Assembly: GCA_030538335.1 (NCBI GenBank)
Contig: JAUNUE010000008.1
Location: 1 to 22,780, forward strand
Origin: Allobrachymonas sp.
GTDB lineage: Bacteria; Pseudomonadota; Gammaproteobacteria; Burkholderiales; Burkholderiaceae_C
Length of the DNA stretch: 22,780 nt
Direction: 5' to 3'
Below the pieces are notes generated by a model. It did no database searches and had not been told where the DNA came from. It saw only the letters and a list, made by a program, of their open reading frames with translations. Position 1 is the stretch's first letter, and every line of letters starts with the position of its first letter. Positions 1-7,773 of the stretch are shown here, one piece after another. A program made the position numbers and the translations under genes.

Positions 1-1950
1 AAGGGCACGATCATCACCACTCCGGGCCAGATCAAGCTGTCGGCTCCCACGGTGCTTACCGACGCAGCGGCCAAGGTCACGACCAACACCGTAACCACCA
101 GCCAAGGCGGCGTAACCCTGCAGGGCTACGCCAAGCTGGCACCGTCAGTCGGCATGGGCACGATCGCCAACGGCCAGGGCAGCACCACGGTCAACAGCAA
201 CAGCGTGGCTGTGGCGAGCCAGTTCAACGGCGGCCAGATCAACGTGGACGGCAGCCAGTCGGTTACCGATACAGGCACGCGCTACGCAGCCACCAGCGAC
301 GTAAATATCCAGGCGCCCGCCTACACAGGCAATGCAGCACATAACGCGCAGGTGAGTACGGTCAACTCGGGCAATGCCACACTGGGCCTTGACGTCTACA
401 CCACCACTTTCGCCGACGTCAACGCCCAGATCGGACTCAAGGGCGCATACCAGTACCAGCAGACCGGCCAAAGCCAGGCGGTGCTGGGCAATATCCAGGC
501 GCAGAATGTCAACATCACTGCCGACAAAAGCATCAACTCTTCGATGAATATCGACGCTGCCAACAACGCGACCCTCTCCGCCGGGCAGGACGTGACACTG
601 GCGCAGGCCAATAACCAGCAATGGCGTCTGCAAGGTGGTTTCAGCGCGGGCGGCAGCATTGGCGTGCAGTTCGTACCGCCCGGCGCAGTCACACCCTCGG
701 GCTCGGTGAGCGGTAGCATCAACTACCTGAACGTGCAAGACAGCCAGGCAGTGGCATCCAGCGTCAAGGCCGGCAACAACGTGGCGCTCAGCGCCACTGG
801 TTCGGCCACCGCGCAGGGTGCCCAGGTGACGGCAGGCAATGCGTTCAGCATGCAGGCCGACCAGGTGGCATTCAACGCAGGCAACGACTACCATAAGGCA
901 TCGGGGGTCAGCACCGACGGCACCGCATCGCTCAAGCTGGGCTTCAGCAAATCGGGCGAGGTCGGCAGCGGCACTGCCGGCATCGGTGGCGATCTGGCTG
1001 TTGTCCACGAAAACGGCTATACGGAGCATGGCGGCAGCATCACCGCGCAGAATGTTAACCTTACGGCCAACAGTGCCAGCCAGGATCTCACCGTGGCTGG
1101 CGCCACCATCAACGCCACCAATGTCAACCTGAGCAACGCGGCCGGAAACGTCTCGGTTGTGGCAGCCAAGGGTGCCAGCCAGAAGGCCAATGTCGGCTTC
1201 GGCGCCAACCTGGGAGCTGGCGCCAGCAAGAGCAAGGGTCTGAGCAGCTTCAATGTAGGCGGTCACCTGAACATCACCACCGACGACAGCACCTATTACA
1301 AGCTGGGTCAGATCAACGCACAGAACGTCAGCATCGCAGCAGGCAAGGATTTCAACCTGCAAGGTGGTGTCCAGACTGACAGCCTCAACGGCAAGGTGAG
1401 CGGCAATGTGAATATCTCTTCGCCCCAGACACGCCAGAACACCCTGCAGCTTGACCTGGCCGCCAACGTAGGCGATTCGGTGATATTCAATCCCAAATCG
1501 ACTGCGACCGACTACATCAAGGCCATCGGCAACGATATCTCCAGCCAGAATGGCTCACCCAACAAAAGCAGCTCCTCCCAGCAGTCGCTTTTTGGCATCA
1601 CCCTCAATGGCCTGTTCAATCTGCAGGCCCATGACAGCCTGACCACCCAGGCCAGCAAGGTCAATGTGGGGCAGATGAATCTGGTGCCGGATGGCGGCCA
1701 AGTCTCCATCAACGCAGCACAAGTAAGCAGCAGTGGCGGGCAGGGCTTTGGCAATGCCAAAGTCAACACCAGCAGCAACCAGGATTACGTGCATGCCATG
1801 AGCGGCAGCATTTCTGGCGGCCTGCCCAGCATTCCAGCCATCCTGACCAACTTGGCCAACGGCACCCCCGTGCCGCCGCCGGTAACCGCTACCACCCCGC
1901 AACTGACGTGGACGCAGTCGCAAGTTGACCCGTCTGTATCCGTGAAGTAA
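1..1950 (+). CDS. Filamentous haemagglutinin-like exoprotein, C-terminal part (5' end outside window)
   Basis: The frame is open from base 1 to a TAA at 1950, so about 649 residues of the C-terminal end of a larger protein are visible. The sequence is rich in Ala, Gly, Ser, Asn, Gln and Thr, with almost no Cys. It shows repeating short strands of the kind 'QNVNITAxxS', 'GNNVALSATG', 'AQNVNLTANS' and 'AQNVSIAAGK', spaced about 20-30 residues apart, as in the right-handed beta-helix of two-partner-secretion exoproteins (FhaB/HMW/CdiA type, haemagglutinin-repeat region). Such proteins are exported by an Omp85-type TpsB partner and act at the cell surface in adhesion or contact-dependent inhibition. 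No TpsB gene is in the window. The end, a Pro-rich stretch followed by 'LTWTQSQVDPSVSVK', contains no pretoxin or toxin motif that I recognise. This favours an adhesin over a CDI toxin, or a protein that has lost its tip. The family call is firm; the function is inferred. Confidence 0.85.
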   Translation, partial: KGTIITTPGQIKLSAPTVLTDAAAKVTTNTVTTSQGGVTLQGYAKLAPSVGMGTIANGQGSTTVNSNSVAVASQFNGGQINVDGSQSVTDTGTRYAATSDVNIQAPAYTGNAAHNAQVSTVNSGNATLGLDVYTTTFADVNAQIGLKGAYQYQQTGQSQAVLGNIQAQNVNITADKSINSSMNIDAANNATLSAGQDVTLAQANNQQWRLQGGFSAGGSIGVQFVPPGAVTPSGSVSGSINYLNVQDSQAVASSVKAGNNVALSATGSATAQGAQVTAGNAFSMQADQVAFNAGNDYHKASGVSTDGTASLKLGFSKSGEVGSGTAGIGGDLAVVHENGYTEHGGSITAQNVNLTANSASQDLTVAGATINATNVNLSNAAGNVSVVAAKGASQKANVGFGANLGAGASKSKGLSSFNVGGHLNITTDDSTYYKLGQINAQNVSIAAGKDFNLQGGVQTDSLNGKVSGNVNISSPQTRQNTLQLDLAANVGDSVIFNPKSTATDYIKAIGNDISSQNGSPNKSSSSQQSLFGITLNGLFNLQAHDSLTTQASKVNVGQMNLVPDGGQVSINAAQVSSSGGQGFGNAKVNTSSNQDYVHAMSGSISGGLPSIPAILTNLANGTPVPPPVTATTPQLTWTQSQVDPSVSVK

Positions 1951-1965
1951 GGGGCTTGAGCCTCA

Positions 1966-1991
1966 GGCAGCAGGCATGGCAGCCTGCTGCC
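1966..1991 (+). terminator. Perfect 10-bp hairpin just after the exoprotein stop
   Basis: Arms 1966-1975 (ggcagcaggc) and 1982-1991 (gcctgctgcc) are perfectly complementary around a 6-nt loop, 15 nt after the TAA of the haemagglutinin-like gene. Only a weak T-rich stretch follows (acaagtttg), so it may be a poor intrinsic terminator or an RNA-stabilising 3' hairpin. Confidence 0.5.
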
Positions 1992-2040
1992 ACAAGTTTG
2001 TACGTTGTGCCCAATAAGCTGCTTAAGTGTCTGCTCAAGC

Positions 2041-2076
2041 AAATCTGGATTACCGATGAAGGTAATCCAGATTTTT
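2041..2076 (+). terminator. Strong rho-independent terminator of the exoprotein transcript
   Basis: Arms 2041-2054 (aaatctggattacc) and 2061-2074 (ggtaatccagattt) form a perfect 14-bp stem with a 6-nt loop, gatgaa. The stem runs into a five-T tract at 2072-2076. The T tract lies on the plus-strand side only, so the direction matches the exoprotein gene that ends at 1950. Confidence 0.85.
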
Positions 2077-2230
2077 GGCCGCAACTCTCGCTTGTGGTTT
2101 AAAAAATGGTGCGGTTGCGGGGGCAAACTGTCTACCCATGCGTCACAAACGCCTTGCCCTATCGCCATAACCGGGGCGACAACAAAACCAGGCATCTCCC
2201 TCGCCGGATGCGCACAGAGCCAAAACTGTG
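2077..2230. other. Intergenic stretch with no recognised gene
   Basis: Short open frames here have no start-site support, no recognisable protein motif, and they cross the neighbouring repeat. I see no RNA gene. The whole gap between the exoprotein stop (1950) and the DUF2117-like stop (2506) holds only two hairpins, the REPIN-like repeat and a possible minus-strand terminator. Confidence 0.5.
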
Positions 2231-2321
2231 TCATTGCGAGGAGCGCAAAGCGCGACGCGGCAATCTTTGTTGCATTGCCGGAGAAGCAGATTGCCACGCC
2301 GCCTGCGGCGGCTCGCAATGA
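2231..2321. repeat. REPIN/MITE-like inverted-repeat element, about 91 bp
   Basis: The element starts with tcattgcgag (2231-2240) and ends with the exact reverse complement ctcgcaatga (2312-2321). Moving inwards, gcggcaatct (left) and agattgccacgc (right) also pair. Each arm carries its own small hairpin: gcgcaaagcgc in the left arm and gccgcctgcggcggc in the right. Two REP-like units in inverted orientation are typical of REPIN or MITE elements scattered between convergent genes and mobilised in trans by a RAYT or transposase. I recall the 'TCATTGCGAG...GGCAATCT' core from intergenic repeats of other bacteria, but its copy number here cannot be judged from one window. Confidence 0.7.
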
Positions 2322-2366
2322 CGCGAGGGCTTGACGCAGTGAGCCTGTGCCCTTCTGGTGGCTTTC

Positions 2367-2385
2367 AAAAAACCGCCATGCGGCG
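2367..2385 (-). terminator. Possible terminator for the DUF2117/TPR operon
   Basis: Read on the minus strand, a short GC stem (cgcc-gcat-ggcg, alternatively ccgc-atg-gcgg) is followed directly by a T6 tract (plus-strand aaaaaa at 2367-2372). It lies about 120 nt beyond the DUF2117-like stop at 2506. The stem is only 4 bp in either register, so this is a weak call. Confidence 0.35.
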
Positions 2386-2505
2386 CAAGTAAACCCTCGG
2401 CGGGCAAACAACCTGCTTGCGGTTTGCACATAAGACTCGCATTTTTGAATAGCAAGGCACCTCACGCGAAGATGGGGAACAGGCTCCAAGGCGATGGCGC
2501 AGCAT

Positions 2506-3558
2506 TCAATGGTCTGCCCTTGACACCACCTCGTGCGCCAGCAGTTCGGCCACCCGGTGCTTGATGTCGTCAAAGCCTGATGCGGTGCGGGTACCGCCCG
2601 CAAACAGTTCTTTTTGCACACGCAGCCCGGCTTCGTCGTCGGCTTTGACGGTCAACACCACCGAACCCGGCGCAAAGCCGCCACTGGTATGCAGCTTGTC
2701 GCCGTCACCATCGACCACGCCCACCACGGGTATGCCAAAGCGGCGCAAGATGTCGGCCGTGACGGCCGTGGTGTCGTCGCCCACCGTCACAGCGCCCGCG
2801 CAATCTTTTGTCAGTTCGTAGACATGCATGCCTGCATGGTCGATGAAGACCACGCCCTTGCCTTCGGAGGTTTCGATGCGTGCCTCGACTGCATCCGAGC
2901 GCAGTTGCGCGGTAGAGGCCAGCTTGACGGTCGCCAGATTCACACCGCCAAAGCGTTCGATTTTTTCCAGGCCGTGTTCTTTCACGTCTACGCCGCGCAC
3001 CTCGACGATCTGCCGCCCTTCGGTGGCCAGCACCACTTCGCCGCCTTGCGCATGGCCGATGAAGATGCCGTTGACCAGCACATAGTCGCCCGCCTGGGCT
3101 GTGTGCATGCGCCGGTACAGGCGCGTGCCTTCGCGCCAGGTGTCGATCTTTGCTTCGGGCGATGCGGTTTGCGCAAAACCCAGTTGCTGCAAGGCGCTGA
3201 CCACTTCGACCGGGCATGACCCGGCATGCACCGCGTACTGCAAGCCCGTGCATTCGGCCTGCACAAACGGCAGGCCGTGCGCCATCTTTTGCGCCACGAT
3301 TTTGCCCAGCGCCAGCCCCGCCTCGGTAGATTTGCTGCGGGTGGCAAGCAAGATCACCTCGCAATCCACGGCCAGCATCTGTGCGGCGGGCGAGCACATC
3401 AGGCCGGGCGCTTCCACCCCCTGCAGGCCGCTGTCGAACAGCGCGGTGCGCGACATGGTGCCCGCCAGCATGGTGCGCGCGTCGGGAAATGCCTGCATGA
3501 AGCGCGCAGCCCAGCCGCTGTCAAACACCTCCGGACCGTGGAACAGGATGCCGATCAT
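2506..3558 (-). CDS. DUF2117-like protein (family best known from methanogenic archaea)
   Basis: This 350-aa soluble protein has no signal peptide or membrane segment. The N-terminus forms a strand ending in 'FHGPE' followed by 'DSG' (residues 6-15). A second conserved-looking block near the C-terminus reads 'VGDDTTAVTADILRRFGIPV' (259-278), followed by 'DGDGD' (283-287) and a 'GSVVLTV' strand. From memory, this pattern (HGPE...DSG, then GDDTTA...GIP...DGD) matches DUF2117, a family of unknown function described from archaea, above all methanogens. I could not run a search. The acidic GDD/DGDGD clusters could bind a metal or nucleotide, but that is inference. The ATG at 3558 overlaps the stop of the upstream TPR-like gene in an ATGA, so the two are translationally coupled. 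The pair is divergent from the system 1 TonB operon and may share its regulation. The coding call is secure and the family call is moderate. Confidence 0.7.
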   Translation of the reverse strand: MIGILFHGPEVFDSGWAARFMQAFPDARTMLAGTMSRTALFDSGLQGVEAPGLMCSPAAQMLAVDCEVILLATRSKSTEAGLALGKIVAQKMAHGLPFVQAECTGLQYAVHAGSCPVEVVSALQQLGFAQTASPEAKIDTWREGTRLYRRMHTAQAGDYVLVNGIFIGHAQGGEVVLATEGRQIVEVRGVDVKEHGLEKIERFGGVNLATVKLASTAQLRSDAVEARIETSEGKGVVFIDHAGMHVYELTKDCAGAVTVGDDTTAVTADILRRFGIPVVGVVDGDGDKLHTSGGFAPGSVVLTVKADDEAGLRVQKELFAGGTRTASGFDDIKHRVAELLAHEVVSRADH

Positions 3559-4109
3559 GGCTGGATGCCCTCCAGATACAGCTCGGCGCGGCGGCGGCTC
3601 CAGGCCTCGTCGCCCGCGTCTTTGTCAGCCCAGTACTCGGCGTTGCGCAGCCACAGGTCTGCCGGGCGGCGGTAACGCGACACATCCTGCCCGCCCATTT
3701 TCATCATCTCGGCGGCATGCTCGCTGGCGTCGGCGGCCAGGAACCAGGCCCCCTGATCCTCGAAATAGACGCTCATCTGCTCGTAAACGGCCACCGCCTG
3801 CCTGAAATTGCGCGCCCGTTCGTGCAAGGCTGCCAGCCGCGTGCCCAGAATCAGCACCGACTCCTTGAGTTTGCCCTTTTTGGCAATGTCCAGCCCATGC
3901 TGGTAGGCATCGGCGGCCGCCTCGCTGCCAGCGGCCTCATGCGCAATGCCCGCGTTGAGGTAGCCCAGCGCCGCCAGCGGATAGCTGCCCTTGGACGCCT
4001 TGATGTGGGCAAAGCCCTCCCAGATGGCGGCCGAATTTTCCTGCCGTGCCTGCGTTTCGAGCAAACGCCCTTCCAGATAACTGTCTTTCCCGTTCCCGAT
4101 AGTGGCCAC
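3555..4109 (-). CDS. TPR-like helical repeat protein, partner of the DUF2117-like protein
   Basis: I place the start at a GTG (plus-strand 4107-4109) because a strong Shine-Dalgarno, ggga-gga, lies 6 nt upstream. The longer form, starting at ATG 4154, lacks a good site. The product is about 184 aa, cytosolic and nearly all helical. Repeated units with Ala/Tyr/Gly helix-packing positions are visible, such as 'YPLAALGYLNAGIAHEAAGS', 'AADAYQHGLDIAKKGKLKES' and 'FRQAVAVYEQMSVYFEDQG', as in TPR or SNAP-like solenoids that act as protein-protein adaptors. The stop overlaps the DUF2117-like ATG (ATGA), forming a two-gene operon, so it probably scaffolds or works with that protein. Its biochemical role is unknown. 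Confidence 0.65.
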   Translation of the reverse strand: MATIGNGKDSYLEGRLLETQARQENSAAIWEGFAHIKASKGSYPLAALGYLNAGIAHEAAGSEAAADAYQHGLDIAKKGKLKESVLILGTRLAALHERARNFRQAVAVYEQMSVYFEDQGAWFLAADASEHAAEMMKMGGQDVSRYRRPADLWLRNAEYWADKDAGDEAWSRRRAELYLEGIQP

Positions 4110-4438
4110 GTTGCGTCCTCCCTGTAAAAAAGCCAAACCACGCTTGACCTGCATCAGTACTAGTCTTCATGCCAAGCATACCTGTTTGATATTTTTTCAT
4201 AAAAAGATACGGATTGAAACTTATTTTTGTTCATAAAGCGCTTAAATTTGCAACAATTTGAAAATTTATACCAGTCAAGTATCTTTTTTCGCGTATTATG
4301 CCAATACTTTATTTTTGTAAGATGCTCACGCTTTGCAGCATGCAGTCAGATCTGTAGCGTTGGGTGCGTATTTGTAGTCAGGACGGCAGTTAAGTGCGCA
4401 TATCCGCGCATGTTCCACATCAGCGGAGAAGTCCGCCC
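4110..4438. promoter_or_regulatory. AT-rich divergent promoter region and structured leader of system 1
   Basis: The region separates the minus-strand TPR/DUF2117 operon from the plus-strand TonB receptor and is far richer in A+T (about 4175-4320) than its surroundings. A possible -10 for the plus strand is tattat at 4294-4299, but no convincing -35 precedes it. Downstream, the leader can fold two small hairpins: 4395-4410 (tgcgc/gcgca) and 4423-4436 (gcgga/tccgc). I see no Fur box, NikR-type GTATGA/TCATAC pair or cobalamin-riboswitch B12 box. Confidence 0.4.
4423..4436 (+). promoter_or_regulatory. Hairpin enclosing the ribosome binding site of the system 1 receptor
   Basis: gcgga (4423-4427) pairs with tccgc (4432-4436) around the loop gaag. 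The Shine-Dalgarno GGAG (4425-4428) lies mostly in the 5' arm, 10 nt before the ATG at 4439. Folding would compete with ribosome binding, so the leader may set the translation rate. Confidence 0.35.
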
Positions 4439-6712
4439 ATGAATATGAAATTCAAATTCAATCCTCTTGCTTTTGCCGCCCTTGTTTGCCTGGGCAGCCC
4501 CTGTCTGGCGCAAGATGCGGCCGCCACACCGCCCCAAGCAAGCGCTTCTTCAGCACAGGTGAGCAAACCGGCGCCTGCAGAAGAAACCCTGGCCGAAACG
4601 GTGGTTACCGCCACCCGCACGCCCACGGCCGTGAACGAAACGCCGGGCGCCACCTATGTGGTCACGCAGCAGCAGATGCAGACGCGAAACCTTCAAACAG
4701 CCGATGCCGCCGTCAGCACCGTTCCGGGCGTGTATGTCAACCGCTCCAAGGGCATGATGGACACTGCAGCGGCCGTGACTTTGCGCGGATTTTCTGGCGC
4801 CGGGCGCTCACTCATCATGTTGGACGGCATGCCTGTCAATAGCGGGTACACCACGGGCGTGAACTTCGCTGGCCTTAGCGCCAGTGATTTCTCCCGTGTG
4901 GAGGTTGCCCTGGGCGCAGGTGCCAGCCTGTACGGCAACTCGGCCATGGGCGGGGTGGTGAACTATGTTTCGCGCATGCCCGAAAAACGCGAATTCAACT
5001 TCAAACTCGGATATGGCAGCGCCTTGGGCAGCGACTTCGGCACGCGCAACCTCAAACGCGCCTATGTTTCTTATGGTGACAAGTTTGTCAACGGCCTGTC
5101 GCTGTTTACCTCATTCAGCATGGCCGATACCGATGGCTTTCGCGCCACACGGGCACAGGCCAGCAACAAACCGGCTGGAACCACCGGGGGGTTTGCCACA
5201 ACCACGGTAACCGGCAGCCCGCTTTACGTGGTGGGGGAGTCGGGCGAGAACCAGTGGCGCGAGAACAGCTTTACCTTGCGCGCTGCACTTGATCTGCCCC
5301 AAAACGGGCAATGGCGCGTGGGCTATATGCGCAACCAGTACAAAAACAGCTACGGCTTGCCCAAGACATATCTGCAGAAAAGTGGAGCAGAGTTTTTCCC
5401 CACCACCGGCATCACCCAGCATTACAACTACCTGGCACCGGGCAAAACTGTCAGCGAATTGTTCCAGACCAGCCTGGAAGCAGGGTTGGGCAAAGGCCGA
5501 CTGGCTGTGAACCTGGGGCTGTTGCGAAGCAATACCAACTGGTACGTCAACCCACCCCGTGGCGGCGATCCTGTCAATGCGTATTTGCATGGCGCTGCTG
5601 CCAGCATGAGCGAGCGGCCCAACCGTGCCATTTATGGCGATGCGCAATATACTTTCAGCCCGCTGGACAAACACCTGGTGGTAGTGGGAGCATCGCTGCG
5701 CGACGAAAAGGCGGATGTTGCCGACTACGCCTTGGCCGATTGGCGTGATACCGGCTCAAAAACCAGAACCACTTTGTTGCGCGGGGGCAAAACGCGCAAT
5801 ATCGGCCTGTTTGCACAAGACGAAATCGCCGTTACCAACAAATTCACGGCCACCTTGGGCCTGCGTTGGGACAAATGGAAGACCAGTGGCGGTTATTACG
5901 ATGCAGATGGCGACGGGCCGCGTCCGGTATCTGCCATTGCGGGGCAAAGCCAGTCTGCGCTCAGCCCAAAAATGGGGTTGCGTTACCGCTTTTCTGACAA
6001 TTTCCAGTTGCGCGCAAGCGTGGGCAAGGCTTTTCGCACGCCCAATATCTATGAGTTGTACGGTTCCTACAACGCCAGCGGCAGAACCCAGGTTCCCAAC
6101 TTCGGCCTGAAGCCCGAAACGGCCATTACCTGGGACATCGGCGCCGATATGCAACCCTGGCCAGGCGCACAAGTGAAGGCCACGCTCTATATGAACCAGT
6201 TGCGTGACCTGATCTACTCCAGAGACTACAGCGAAGGCGGCAAGCTGCTGCGCAAGTATGAAAACCTGGGTAAGGGCCGTGGCCACGGCCTTGAACTTGA
6301 TTTCCGGCAAAAAATCGGCAACGACTGGACATTGCTTGCCAACGCTGCCTTCAACAAGACCCGCATCCAGGAAAACAGCAATGCCCCCAATACTGTTGGC
6401 AATGCATTTACCCACGTGCCCAAAACCACGGCTAACCTGGGAGTGGAGTGGAGCCGTGGGCCGTGGGCTGCGTCTGGCTGGGTACACCATGTGTCCAAGC
6501 GCTATGGCAATGAAAGAAATGACGATGTGGTCAACAGCGTCATGGGTTCCCGCGACCCCTACACCATAGCCAATCTCAAGGGTTCGTACCAGATCAACAA
6601 GAACCTGAAAGTTTCGCTGGCTGTGGACAACGCCTTCAACCGGAAGTACTGGTCTGGTTACTACCGTGCGCCAGGCCGCTCGTATTTTCTTGAGTTGGCA
6701 GGCACGTTTTGA
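4439..6712 (+). CDS. TonB-dependent outer-membrane receptor of system 1
   Basis: The product is 757 aa from the ATG at 4439. The in-frame GTG further upstream (4394) would put charged residues before the signal peptide. The signal peptide 'MNMKFKFNPLAFAALVCLGS...CLAQ' is followed by an Ala/Pro-rich linker and a BtuB-style TonB box, 'ETVVTATRT'. A plug domain follows ('VPGVYVNRSKG', 'VTLRGFSGAGRSLIMLDGMP', 'RVEVALGAGASLYGNSAMGG'), then a 22-strand-type barrel with 'GKAFRTPNIYELYG' and a terminal 'YFLELAGTF' ending in Phe, as expected for BAM recognition. Such receptors import metal chelates or cobalamin-like molecules using TonB energy. It heads the operon with the binding protein, permease, ATPase and gate protein, so it feeds that importer. 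The ligand is not readable from the sequence. Confidence 0.9.
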   Translation: MNMKFKFNPLAFAALVCLGSPCLAQDAAATPPQASASSAQVSKPAPAEETLAETVVTATRTPTAVNETPGATYVVTQQQMQTRNLQTADAAVSTVPGVYVNRSKGMMDTAAAVTLRGFSGAGRSLIMLDGMPVNSGYTTGVNFAGLSASDFSRVEVALGAGASLYGNSAMGGVVNYVSRMPEKREFNFKLGYGSALGSDFGTRNLKRAYVSYGDKFVNGLSLFTSFSMADTDGFRATRAQASNKPAGTTGGFATTTVTGSPLYVVGESGENQWRENSFTLRAALDLPQNGQWRVGYMRNQYKNSYGLPKTYLQKSGAEFFPTTGITQHYNYLAPGKTVSELFQTSLEAGLGKGRLAVNLGLLRSNTNWYVNPPRGGDPVNAYLHGAAASMSERPNRAIYGDAQYTFSPLDKHLVVVGASLRDEKADVADYALADWRDTGSKTRTTLLRGGKTRNIGLFAQDEIAVTNKFTATLGLRWDKWKTSGGYYDADGDGPRPVSAIAGQSQSALSPKMGLRYRFSDNFQLRASVGKAFRTPNIYELYGSYNASGRTQVPNFGLKPETAITWDIGADMQPWPGAQVKATLYMNQLRDLIYSRDYSEGGKLLRKYENLGKGRGHGLELDFRQKIGNDWTLLANAAFNKTRIQENSNAPNTVGNAFTHVPKTTANLGVEWSRGPWAASGWVHHVSKRYGNERNDDVVNSVMGSRDPYTIANLKGSYQINKNLKVSLAVDNAFNRKYWSGYYRAPGRSYFLELAGTF

Positions 6713-6726
6713 ACCTGCAAGCGCGA

Positions 6727-7773
6727 ATGCACCACGCAGTAGCAACGGGCACAAACAGGCACAGATTTTCATGGCTGACAGTGCCATGGCTGCTGTTGCT
6801 GTCGATGCTGCTGCCGGCCTGCCAAAAGCCTGTTGAAACCGTTGCGCCCCCTGTTGCTGCGGCCTCAACGCAAGCCAGCATGCAAAAAATCGTGGCGCTC
6901 AATTCAGACGCGCTCGAAGCCTTGCGCATTTTGCAGGCCGACCCGCAGGTGGTGGGGGTGTATTCTGATATCGCACACGAGACGGCGTTCTGGCCCGAGA
7001 TGCAGGGCAAGCCGCAGGTCGGCAAGTGGAACGAACCCAATATCGAAGCCATTGCCCAACTCGCGCCCGATCTGGTCATCCACTACAGCAGTGGTTCACC
7101 GCATCTGGAGGCCAAGCTCCAGCCGCTGGGCATACGGGTGCTGCGGCTCGACTTGTTCCGCATCGACACGCTGGAGCGCGAAATCACGCAACTGGGCGCT
7201 GTGTTGGGCAAGCAGGAAGAGGCGCAGCGCTTCACCGCCTGGCACCGCGGCATTGTCGATACAGTGCAGCAGCAGGCGGCGCTGGCACCTGCCCCGGTGC
7301 GGGCTTACCTTGAAAACTATGCCGATTACAGCGTGTCAGGCCCCGGCTCGGCGCTGCACCAATTGTGCAATCTGGCCAACTGCGTGAATGTGGCCGCGCA
7401 CCTCAAAGCCGCCTACCCCAAAGTGCCGCCGGAATGGGTGGTGGCCGAAAACCCCGCCGTTATCTTCAAGCTCACGGGCAAGGTGGATGGCTATGCGCAA
7501 AAAGACGCCAGCGACTACAACCTGATCCGCGACAGGATCCGGGCGCGCCCGGCGTGGGCGCACATTGATGCCATCCAGCACCAGCGCGTGCATGTGATGG
7601 ATGCGGCCCTGACTTCCGGCCCGCGCGTGGCGGTGGCGCTGGCTTATCTGGCGCGCTGGACGCATCCCGAACAGGTGCGCGTGGACCCCGATGCGCTGCA
7701 CCGGGCGTACATGGAGCAGTTCATGCGCAAGCCTTTTCAGGGGCACTATTCTTCCGGAAAGCTCCTGCCATGA
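6727..7773 (+). CDS. Periplasmic substrate-binding lipoprotein of system 1 (FecB/BtuF-type)
   Basis: The ATG at 6727 is preferred; a TTG at 6709 that overlaps the receptor stop is possible. The product is 348 aa and begins with a lipoprotein signal, 'WLLLLSMLLPAC', with lipobox LPAC. The mature part is a class III (PF01497-type) binding protein with no flexible hinge. Motifs include 'KIVALNSDALEALRIL', 'PNIEAIAQLAPDLVIHY' and a C-terminal block 'ALTSGPRVAVALAYLARWTHPE...VDPDALHRAYMEQF'. As I remember them, archaeal iron/cobalamin-type binding proteins have a C-terminal block much like this one. It would capture the ligand delivered by the receptor and hand it to the permease encoded next, whose ATG overlaps this stop (ATGA). 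Confidence 0.85.
   Translation: MHHAVATGTNRHRFSWLTVPWLLLLSMLLPACQKPVETVAPPVAAASTQASMQKIVALNSDALEALRILQADPQVVGVYSDIAHETAFWPEMQGKPQVGKWNEPNIEAIAQLAPDLVIHYSSGSPHLEAKLQPLGIRVLRLDLFRIDTLEREITQLGAVLGKQEEAQRFTAWHRGIVDTVQQQAALAPAPVRAYLENYADYSVSGPGSALHQLCNLANCVNVAAHLKAAYPKVPPEWVVAENPAVIFKLTGKVDGYAQKDASDYNLIRDRIRARPAWAHIDAIQHQRVHVMDAALTSGPRVAVALAYLARWTHPEQVRVDPDALHRAYMEQFMRKPFQGHYSSGKLLP

Noticed and set aside
145..1362. Long antisense open frame (405 codons) under the exoprotein gene
   Set aside because: It mirrors the repetitive, GC-rich codon pattern of the real gene; the translation is compositionally biased and matches no family I know.
2231..2321. CRISPR repeat or full insertion sequence
   Set aside because: There is one inverted pair only, with no regularly spaced direct repeats and no transposase; a REPIN/MITE-like element fits better.
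2005..2334. Plus-strand frame of 109 codons after the adhesin
   Set aside because: It starts before and runs through the strong terminator at 2041-2076 and the repeat, with no ribosome binding site.
1785..2621. Minus-strand frame of 278 codons spanning the adhesin end, the terminators and the REPIN
   Set aside because: A frame that crosses two strong hairpins, a repeat and the end of a gene on the same strand is not plausible as a gene.
4110..4438. Cobalamin riboswitch or NikR operator before the system 1 receptor
   Set aside because: No B12-box GCCACTG-type core and no GTATGA/TCATAC pair are present; only small generic hairpins are seen.
5756..6868. Long antisense open frame (370 codons) under the system 1 receptor
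   Set aside because: It covers the receptor barrel and signal region in reverse and has no start-site support; it is a shadow of high-GC codon usage.
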